Assembly: GCA_030278955.1 (NCBI GenBank)
Contig: JAOANR010000003.1
Span: forward strand, 30,643,227-30,707,226
Reading direction: 5' to 3'
DNA: 64,000 bases
Origin: Hygrophila difformis
Lineage: Eukaryota > Streptophyta > Magnoliopsida > Lamiales > Acanthaceae
Part shown: one piece after another, positions 56,861 through 64,000 of the stretch
Position numbering within the stretch: position 1 is the first letter of the stretch
How the letters are laid out: each line of letters opens with the position of its first letter
Program-made: the position numbers and the translations under genes
Notes under the pieces: model-generated
What the model saw: the letters and a program-made list of their open reading frames with translations, nothing else
Databases searched by the model: none
Told to the model about the DNA's origin: nothing

Positions 56861-58783
56861 ATGTATAATCCTCCAAATCTTCCTAAGAAATCGGGTTATA
56901 GGTATATACCCATGCCCGAGGGGAGATTGGGGATTTATGATCCACAGTCACCGGATAGCGTTCCTACTCCTATTCCTGATGAGCATATTTTTGAAAATCG
57001 CAGACTCCGCACTAAAAATTCGGTACAGATGGATCATCCACAGGGATCAGGCGGTGCTTCCAAGTCCAAGGGACTTCTCTCCTATTTTAGGAGGAGTAAG
57101 TCCAAGAGCGGTGCATCTTCTAGACACACTACAGTGCCCGCTGATGACCATCAGGAGGTCAATCAGCCTGATCAGCCTGACCAGCCCGATCAGCCTCAGC
57201 CTGAGACATCTGATCATTCACAGGCCCCTTCTAGAGCCTCTCGGGGGAAGGCACCTGTCACGAGTTCCACTTCCTCTCGACCTAGGAGGGGGAGATCTGC
57301 AGCATTAGTTATACAGGAGCCTGTCCCTGAGGCTGTAGGAGGAGAGGAAGATGAGGAGGAGGTTGATCAGGAGGAGCAGGAGGATAGAGGAGGACCGAAA
57401 AAGCAGGATCCTAGAGCCTATGTCCCCGACTTGCATTATGTCAATCCGGGCATATTTGATGCCACTGTGTTTACGAGTGCCAGAGCCTACGAGTTATACA
57501 AGAGGTTTCACAAGAAGAGGATTATTGCCGATAGAGGATTTTCAGACAGAGATCTGCAGCACCCCCTACTCCGTGATGCTATCAGATCCAGAGGTTGGGA
57601 GAGATTTGTTAGACATCCAGCCGGGACATATTCATGGGAGTTGACTAGGCTGTTTCTAGCCAACGCTGAGGAGGAGGATTCTTGGATTTTCGGGGTTAGA
57701 GTACCCATCACTCCTCAGCACATCAACCAGTTTTTCGGAGTAGTGGATGTGCCTTACGGCAGGGATTTTTGGGAGCCAGTTATGAGGGCTGATGATAGGG
57801 AGGAGATCAAGAAGCTTGTCTTGATGTCGATGTTTGAGGGTCAGGAGGATGTCCTCACATATGATGACGATGACATGAGTAGGTTACATGGGCCTGATAT
57901 GGATGCACCCATGTATCAGCTGCTCATGTTCTACAGATCTAGACTGAGTCCTTCGACTCACACCTCTGGACCTACTGCCGTGGATATGTACGTCCCATAC
58001 TGCATCAAGGTGGGGAGCCCGGTTAACATGGGAGAGCTTATAGCATTGGAGTTGAGACAGACACCGGGGGTGTCTAAGAGATCAGCTCTCATGTTTCCCA
58101 GCTTGATATGGCAGCTGTGTGCACAGGCAGGAGTGGATATGGGGCAGTTTGACAGAGACTGGAGGATGAGGCCTCCTATTCCCTTTGGGAAGAGAAACTT
58201 CAAGCTGCCTGGAATTAGATGCAAGCCTATGATACTACCGAGGGAGTTACCCAGGCAGTCACCGCCACCTGCACCTTCACATGCTAGCCAGGAGCATTCT
58301 GAGGCTCCTTCGCAGTCCACCCGGGGTACACGAGGTGGTAGAGGTAGAGGTAGAGGACGTGGCAGAGCTCAGCCACAGCAGTCGCAGCAGTCACATCAGC
58401 AGTATCCGGGAGAGCCGGATTGGGCTAAGGCATTGAGGATTGATCAGCAGACGATGATGACCAACCAGCAAAACTGGATGAATACTATGGATGAGCGAAT
58501 GAGGTTGGTAGCTCAGAGACAAAACTTCTTGAGTGATCAGATTGAAAAGAATGCCCGAGCCCAGGCTTATCATGCTGCCAGACTGGAGTATTTTATGTCC
58601 CAGAGCTTGGAACAGCGGTATGTCGCTCCTCAGACACCTTCTGAGGACGATGATGACGAGGACTACGTTGGGTCTGGGGATGGTAGCGATGAGGGCGATG
58701 AGGATGCTGAGGATGCTGATGCTGGAGATGGGTCTGAAGAAGTGGGTGACAACGATGATGATGATTCTGAGGACTCCGACTGA
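56861..58783 (+). CDS. First extra ORF of the Athila element (640 residues)
   Basis: Open from ATG 56861 to TGA 58781-58783. Residues ~1-195 are low complexity, including a DQP repeat (~105-115). At ~198-450 is the plant transposon-associated domain: RIIADRGFSDRDLQ, RHPAGTYSWELTRLFLANAE, SWIFGVRVPITPQHINQFFG, and a conserved end IRC. Then come an RGG-like stretch (~490-505), a Gln-rich part, a helical segment ending EYFMSQSLEQRYVAP, and an Asp/Glu tail. RGG and acidic tails suggest nucleic-acid or chromatin contact. No membrane span or signal peptide is seen, so the name env-like is not supported. Its closest relative in the window is the ORF at 60410. Confidence 0.85.
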   Translation: MYNPPNLPKKSGYRYIPMPEGRLGIYDPQSPDSVPTPIPDEHIFENRRLRTKNSVQMDHPQGSGGASKSKGLLSYFRRSKSKSGASSRHTTVPADDHQEVNQPDQPDQPDQPQPETSDHSQAPSRASRGKAPVTSSTSSRPRRGRSAALVIQEPVPEAVGGEEDEEEVDQEEQEDRGGPKKQDPRAYVPDLHYVNPGIFDATVFTSARAYELYKRFHKKRIIADRGFSDRDLQHPLLRDAIRSRGWERFVRHPAGTYSWELTRLFLANAEEEDSWIFGVRVPITPQHINQFFGVVDVPYGRDFWEPVMRADDREEIKKLVLMSMFEGQEDVLTYDDDDMSRLHGPDMDAPMYQLLMFYRSRLSPSTHTSGPTAVDMYVPYCIKVGSPVNMGELIALELRQTPGVSKRSALMFPSLIWQLCAQAGVDMGQFDRDWRMRPPIPFGKRNFKLPGIRCKPMILPRELPRQSPPPAPSHASQEHSEAPSQSTRGTRGGRGRGRGRGRAQPQQSQQSHQQYPGEPDWAKALRIDQQTMMTNQQNWMNTMDERMRLVAQRQNFLSDQIEKNARAQAYHAARLEYFMSQSLEQRYVAPQTPSEDDDDEDYVGSGDGSDEGDEDAEDADAGDGSEEVGDNDDDDSEDSD

Positions 58784-59647
58784 CTGAGAGAGATGAGCGA
58801 TAGATAGGCTTATGATCATTATAGATGACATGTATTGATAGGCCTATGTATTTGACTCTATTGCGCTTCTAAGTTTATTTTGCTACATTTCAGTATTTAC
58901 ATTTGGGTTGTAATTGTCCTAACTCTATTTTCTTTTATTACTTTTGCTATCTTAGACTTGTTATTTCTATTATCCATGTTCTTGTAATTTTATAGAGTAG
59001 TAGATGGAGTTTAAATGGATTTTAAGGTTTTTAGTTGCTTTTTAATTCAATAAAGTAGCTCTTACCAATAACATGCTTAATTGAGTGTTTTGAGGGTTTA
59101 GGGGTTTAGGGTTTAGGGTTTAGGGTTGCAGCCAGACTGGAGTATTTTATGTCCCAGAGCTTGGGACAGCGGTATGTCGCTCCTCAGACACCTTCTGAGG
59201 ACGATGATGACGAGGACTACGTTGGGTCTGGGGATGGTAGCGATGAGGGCGATGAGGATGCTGAGGATGCTGATGCTGGAGATGGGTCTGAAGAAGTGGG
59301 TGACAACGATGATGATGATTCTGAGGACTCCGACTGACTGAGAGAGATGAGCGATAGATAGGCTTATGATCATTATAGATGACATGTATTGATAGGCCTA
59401 TGTATTTGACTCTATTGCGCTTCTGAGTTTATTTTGCTACATTTCAGTATTTACATTTGGGTTGTAATTGTCCTAACTCTATTTTCTTTTATTACTTTTG
59501 CTATCTTAGACTTGTTATTTCTATTATCCATGTTCTTGTAATTTTATAGAGTAGTAGATGGAGTTTAAATGGATTTTAAGGTTTTTAGTTGCTTTTTAAT
59601 TCAATAAAGTAGCTCTTACCAATAACATGCTTAATTGAGTGTTTTGA
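58577..59647 (+). repeat. 517-bp direct duplication of the ORF 3' end, joined by telomere-type repeats
   Basis: 58577-59093 and 59131-59647 match at a constant offset of 554 with only a few changes. They cover the last ~70 codons of the 640-residue ORF plus its 3' UTR. The second copy has no start and is a pseudogene fragment (frame open 59149-59337). Confidence 0.95.
59094..59130 (+). repeat. Short interstitial telomere-type repeat
   Basis: About five TTTAGGG-type units (one with an extra G), the plant telomere repeat, filling exactly the junction between the two copies of the 517-bp duplication. Confidence 0.95.
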
Positions 59648-59789
59648 ACTGGTTAAAAGATCAATGAAGTTTATTTGAACTAGATTGAGGTGTAGATGGA
59701 GTGAAATTGGTATTGTTGAGCGATTTGGAGATTTTGGACATCATGGGGAAGAACTTAGGAAAAACACATTCTGCTCGAATTGACACAGA

Positions 59790-60122
59790 ATGCGCCATTT
59801 AAGCATAGTGGCGCCTAAAAACACCCTTAAGCGCCATTTCATGCGCCAGAAAACTTAGAAATTTTTCTAAGTTTTTCCAAAATGCGCCACACATGCTTTA
59901 TGGCGCATAAATCTGCCTTTCTGCGCCACTTTTTGCGCCGCAGAATTAAAATTTTTCCAAGTTGGCTTCAGGATGCGCCACTTCTTCTATGTGGCGCATA
60001 AAACCCCCTCCATGCGCCAATTTTTGCGCCATTGTAATTTTTAAAATTTATATTATTTTTAAAATGCGCCAGTTGTGCTTGGTGGCGCCTGGAAGTGACC
60101 TTATGCGCCACTTTTTGCGCCA
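59790..60122 (+). repeat. GCGCC hairpin array 3, upstream of the second extra ORF
   Basis: Four units at 59790, 59882, 59973 and 60064, ~333 bp in all. The third unit has a perfect 9-bp stem (ATGCGCCAC / GTGGCGCAT). The leader 60123-60409 then runs to the ATG, with CT-rich sequence and no clear intron. The piece 59648-59789 before the array is unassigned. Confidence 0.9.
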
Positions 60123-60409
60123 TCGACGCAAATTTTTCAAAAATTCGCGAATCCAAAATATTCAAATCATATCTATTCGATTTTCGGGATCCTAAACAGC
60201 ATTATACTAACTCCAAATCATATGTTTAGTGTATATTTGGATCTAGATTAAATCAATCCCGCCATATCTCAACAAAATCAAGATTTCACCTCTTTAAAAG
60301 AGTCATGACCGATCGGTCACACCCTCAATCTCAAATCTGTCAATTTTTCTCTTCTTCCAGTTTAATTAGCTTTCCAATCCCAATCCTTTCTTCCTAAAAT
60401 TCTGCCATC

Positions 60410-61867
60410 ATGAGACCAAAGAGAAAGAATAACCCAAGAAACAATGGTGGAAAGAAATTGAAAGCCACAGAGCCTGCCCCATCACAGACACCAGAAATTA
60501 ATGAACCCATTCTGGAGCCGGCTGCTGTGGGAGCTGAAGATGAGTTTGTGAACAATCTGGTAGCTCCCGATTCGTATAATGGTTACGATACTTCCTTCAA
60601 TTCTGCTCAACCATCGGAGGATGATCCACAGCAAGAAGAAGATGTCGCTGAATCCCCGGAGGAAATCTCACCAGAAATTCCTCGTGAATCTAAAACCAAG
60701 AGGAAGAGTCACAATAGAAAGAACGATACTACTCCTCTGGAAGAATTAATAGGAGATACTTTTAATCCGGCCATTTTCATCAATCAAACTGCGTATTCTT
60801 ATTATCAGAAGATGGCGGATAGATGGATTTTTGCAGACAAAGGGTTCACTGAAGCTGACATGGAGAGATTTTCGGTTCATGATGCTCTCATGAGTCGAGG
60901 ATGGATGAAATTTGCTGCGCATCCGGAAGGAATTTATTCTTGGGAGCTTACCAGACAGTTCTTGTGCAATGCTCAGTATGATCACTACACTTCATGGATT
61001 AGAGGAGTGCCTGTGCCATATGGTCCTGCAGTGATCAATGAACTTTATGGTACTGTGGATGTTTCTTGCCCAGCTACGAAGAAGAAGCACTTCCATGACC
61101 CTATTTATGAAGAGGAAGGAGGACCCGAATTGGAGAAAAGAATTTTGAAAGAGATGTTTGAAACTCAAAAGAGGGTGGCCTACATTGGAGAGAAGAAGGC
61201 GAATGTTGTAGCTACTTTAATGGCTGCACCGCTTTATCAGATCTACCTGCTCTACAAGCATAAGGTATTTCCTACTTCACACACTTCACAACCGAATGCA
61301 GAAGATCTTTATTTTGTGTATTGTGTGAAGAACGGGCTACCTATTGATATTGGAGAGATGATAGCATATGAGCTGGATAAAATGGCGTCTGACACTGCAC
61401 GGATTGTGCTGGGATTTCCTGCACTGATCTGGACACTTTGTGAGAGAGCTGGAGTGAATATGACTGCCTATGCTCATGATGTGAAGCCAAAGCCCCCTAT
61501 CTCTTTCAAAAATTTCTATCATAAGCCTGGAGTAAGATGTGCAGAGCTAGCTTACCCTACTTCATCTCGTAGGGCATCCACTCATCCCACTGATATACCT
61601 AGTACATCTGGTACTAAGGCTGAGCCTGTAGAGAGTGCAATTCACAGAATGACTTATGAAATTCATCAGCTTAGAGAGGAGATGAAGAGGAAAGAGGATA
61701 GTACACGAGCACAAATTTCACAACTTTCTAGTAGACTTGAATTTTTCATGTCTGAAAGTCTAGGTGATCGATATATTCCTCCTACTACTAGATCGAGCTC
61801 TACAGGGGATGACGATGTTCCTAGGGAAGATGAAGTAGATGATTCGGATGGATCCTTAGAAATCTAG
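60410..61867 (+). CDS. Second extra ORF of the Athila element (485 residues)
   Basis: Open from ATG 60410 (MRPKRKNNPRNNGGKKLKAT, a basic, nuclear-signal-like start) to TAG 61865-61867. An acidic linker and another basic patch (KTKRKSHNRK) follow. The plant transposon-associated domain lies at ~117-375, aligned with the first extra ORF: WIFADKGFTEADMERF, AAHPEGIYSWELTRQFL, SWIRGVPVPYGPAVINELYG, VYCVKNGLPIDIGEMIAYEL. A coiled coil (YEIHQLREEMKRKEDSTRAQ) leads to the shared motif LEFFMSESLGDRYIPP and an acidic end. It is a diverged paralogue of the neighbouring ORF. Function unknown. Confidence 0.85.
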   Translation: MRPKRKNNPRNNGGKKLKATEPAPSQTPEINEPILEPAAVGAEDEFVNNLVAPDSYNGYDTSFNSAQPSEDDPQQEEDVAESPEEISPEIPRESKTKRKSHNRKNDTTPLEELIGDTFNPAIFINQTAYSYYQKMADRWIFADKGFTEADMERFSVHDALMSRGWMKFAAHPEGIYSWELTRQFLCNAQYDHYTSWIRGVPVPYGPAVINELYGTVDVSCPATKKKHFHDPIYEEEGGPELEKRILKEMFETQKRVAYIGEKKANVVATLMAAPLYQIYLLYKHKVFPTSHTSQPNAEDLYFVYCVKNGLPIDIGEMIAYELDKMASDTARIVLGFPALIWTLCERAGVNMTAYAHDVKPKPPISFKNFYHKPGVRCAELAYPTSSRRASTHPTDIPSTSGTKAEPVESAIHRMTYEIHQLREEMKRKEDSTRAQISQLSSRLEFFMSESLGDRYIPPTTRSSSTGDDDVPREDEVDDSDGSLEI

Positions 61868-63285
61868 ATTTTTGATTAGATAGGATTGCTCCCTTTTTGG
61901 TTTAATTTGTAATAGTTAGAATTATTTTGGTGCTATTTTGCTTATTTAATTAGCTTCTTTATGTAATAGTTGCTAGAATTTGTGGTATTTTGCTTTTGGT
62001 AAATTTATAAAATTTAAATATTTTAATTAAATCGGTCCATAATTATTTATTTGATAAAATGTGCCTACAAAATAAATAAAAATCTGAAATTTAATAATAA
62101 AATCTGAATTTAAATAAATTATGGATGAGGTTTAATTATTTTAACTTATAATTTACCATGTGCTCTAATGATCATCTTTTGTATGAGTGAATACCATATA
62201 TATATAAGAAGAAGCAGGATATGCCAAGAAGAAGCAGAGAGGGAACATCCAATACGGTGAAAGAATTTCTAGGATCTACATATTCCAGGTGTGATCTTTT
62301 CATGTATTATGTTATCAATTTGCATGAAGAATATGGTAAGAGCTTGAGTTAATTTAATTTTAGTTTATTTTCTTATTTTCTATGCTTTAAATAAAATAGT
62401 ACATGCATGTCTAGTCATTTTAAATTTAAATTGTGTTTTCCCAGTGGTGCTATTATTTAGAGATTATCACATCAATGCCAATCTGGAGAAAATCCAAATA
62501 AGTCTAAAAGTTCTGCTCTAATCCGATTTTACAATTTAATGAGTGTTAGGTTTCTTAGTTTAAAGTTCTAGACTTTGTCAAATTGTTATGCAAGTTGTTT
62601 GGGATATTGATGACAATTCTATTTGCCTTGCAGAAAACTATTTGATTAATTAGACTAGTTATTTGAAGTGTGGAGAGTTATCATTATTTATAAACAAATA
62701 TGCTCGTTCCAAGTCTTTTTAAATGCTTAATTAAAATAAAGTCAGAGTGAGAACCCTGTATTGAAAAAAAAAAACAACAAAACAAGTTATCTTGCAAAAA
62801 GAAAGAAAAAAAAAAGAAAAAATTAAAGAATGCAATATTAAAAAAAAAGAGAGGAAAACAGGGTGAGAAAATAAAATTCATAAACTCTTGACTGGATGAC
62901 TGGCACATATTCGGTGACACGAGTAGCTTCTGGAATTCAACCGTCTACAACTCAGCCAAAGTGTCTAGAATATAGTGAAACCTAGCCATAGATTGAGCAT
63001 ATTTAAAGACTGGAAACGAAAAGCATATTTACATTATTCGCTTTCCCATATTGAGTGCTAGGTATAATTAATCTGTTTTCTGTATTGTAAGTGCTTTGGA
63101 TATCTGGTTCTAATAGCTGATGCATATCAATTTGCCTAGTTCTAGTACATTAAACTTTGAACCCTCTTATCTCATTTTGTTGTTGAAATCTATGATTTGG
63201 CAGAACTATAGAGACTTTATCTTTATTATCTTGATTGGCAAGTTGATGTGCTAATTGATCTCATTGCTCAAGGGACGAGCAATAT
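61868..63285 (+). other. 3' non-coding region of the Athila element
   Basis: AT-rich. It has a TATATATATA run at 62192-62203 followed by two near-copies of AAGAAGAAGCAG, and A-rich tracts at 62765-62850. No ORF or RNA gene recognised. Confidence 0.5.
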
Positions 63286-63301
63286 TTAAGTGTGAGGATG
63301 T
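63286..63301 (+). other. Polypurine tract of the Athila element
   Basis: TTAAGTGTGAGGATG followed by T and the LTR start TGATGCACCC. Typical of Athila elements. Confidence 0.8.
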
Positions 63302-64000
63302 TGATGCACCCTGTGAAACCACATTTAAATAAGCTTAAATTATGATAAAATGAACCTAAATTGCATGCATGAGATCCTATTTTACTGCTTTTTATTGTAC
63401 ATTCTTGTGGTTTGTAAATATTAATAAGACTGATTAGATTGAGCTTATTTGAGCTCAATTTACCTTGTTTTATGCTTTTTAATAAGACTTTGGCAATTCT
63501 AATACATTGCAATGATGTTTCAGGCATTAAAAGGAAGAAAGAAGATGTTCGGAGGTCAAAGGATGCAAAATTCGGAATTTTCAACACTGGAAGGCTCCAG
63601 AATGCGCCACATAAGCATGGCGGCGCATAAAAATGCTCTCCACCGCCATTTTATGCGCCACTTCAACACTTTGGAAAATTTCGGATGGAAGAAGCTTCAG
63701 GATGCGCCATCTCTTCTTGGCGGCGCATAAAAAGCCATTCCAGCGCCACTTTTTGCGCCGTTGTCAAATTTTAGGAAATTGTCAGAATGCACCGCTTCTT
63801 CTTGGCGGCGCCTGAAACCACCTTGGAGCGCCACTTTTTGCGCCGTTTTGGAAAATTCGGAAAATTAGCGTATGCGCCAGTGCTCTTTGGTGGCGCCTAA
63901 AACCCTCTCCGAGCGCCATTTTATGCGCCATCGTCGCGGTTGAGCAGTTTCTTAACCTCCCGAACTCGGTTTTAAACACCGTTTTCTTCATTTCTTCGAT
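63302..64000 (+). repeat. 3' LTR of the Athila element (first 699 bp)
   Basis: Matches 47022-47721 with very few changes, for example one missing T near 63404. Continues beyond the window. Confidence 0.93.
63602..63931 (+). repeat. GCGCC hairpin array 4 (3' LTR), four units
   Basis: LTR copy of array 1, with units at 63602, 63702, 63787 and 63872. Differs from array 1 at single bases only, for example CACCGCC for CAGCGCC. Confidence 0.9.

Larger units (their letters stand above)
47022..64000 (+). mobile_element. Athila-type Ty3/gypsy element with two extra ORFs (3' end outside window)
   Basis: LTRs begin TGATGCACCCTGTG at 47022 and 63302, with a tRNA-Asp primer-binding site and Athila-type gag, protease, RT, RNase H and integrase in plus order. 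Two extra ORFs follow pol, and the polypurine tract is at 63286-63301. If the 3' LTR has the 5' length (~2104 bp) the element would be ~18.4 kb. Gag-pol is inactivated by stops and frameshifts, while both extra ORFs are open. Confidence 0.93.

Noticed and set aside
58391..58831. Minus-strand ORF over the acidic tail of the Athila extra ORF
   Set aside because: It is a shadow of the Asp/Glu-rich plus-strand coding sequence; GAT/GAG runs read as Ile/Leu on the other strand.
59094..59130. Chromosome end or fusion marked by a telomere
   Set aside because: Only about five units, embedded in an Athila element with coding sequence on both sides. A local repair scar is the simpler reading.
1..64000. 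tRNA, rRNA or snRNA genes
   Set aside because: None recognised. The tRNA-like matches are retrotransposon primer-binding sites of 12-18 bases.

Overview
The window is angiosperm nuclear repeat DNA, probably from a eudicot. It is built almost entirely of nested LTR retrotransposons, and I find no host gene, tRNA, rRNA or bacterial feature. The plant signature comes from Ty1/copia elements of the SIRE/Maximus type, Ty3/gypsy elements of the Tekay (chromodomain) and Athila types, a hAT transposase tail, TTTAGGG telomere-type repeats and tRNA-Met / tRNA-Asp primer-binding sites.

Left nest (1-24088). A decayed SIRE-type copia element on the minus strand (copia-1) entered a hAT transposase gene, whose 3' tail survives at 24089-24528. 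The 5' LTR of copia-1 was then hit by a plus-strand non-autonomous LTR element (element 2, 5780-23523, duplication GATGA). The 5' LTR of element 2 was hit in turn by a minus-strand Tekay-type gypsy element (6056-17241, duplication AAGGC). The Tekay element has lost gag, protease and most of RT. In their place lies an oppositely oriented gene for a plant transposon-associated protein.

Middle (24089-47021). After the hAT tail come a degenerate minus-strand copia fragment, half of a MITE-like element and an LTR-like segment. Next is a minus-oriented LTR (X-left, 28773-43148) that holds a plus-oriented solo LTR (Y, 28800-40582, duplication CCCAG). Y holds a complete, very young SIRE-type element (copia-2, 31232-40162, duplication GTTAT). 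Its two 853-bp LTRs read as identical, its gag-pol is one intact 1646-codon frame, and a 556-codon extra ORF follows. X-left faces a plus-oriented relative (X-right, 44455-47021) through a perfect 44-bp inverted repeat.

Right end (47022-64000). An Athila-type element is inserted in X-right and runs off the window. Its gag-pol is broken by two in-frame stops and two frameshifts. Two related extra ORFs (640 and 485 codons) downstream of pol are open. Each is preceded by a roughly 330-bp, four-unit array of GCGCC hairpins of the same design as the array in both LTRs.

The unifying theme is a plant-specific extra ORF in all three autonomous lineages present (five copies). In Athila and Tekay it sits behind sequence resembling that element's own LTR. 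In Athila and copia-2 it also sits behind an internal copy of the polypurine tract. These modules are the best candidates for something not yet described.
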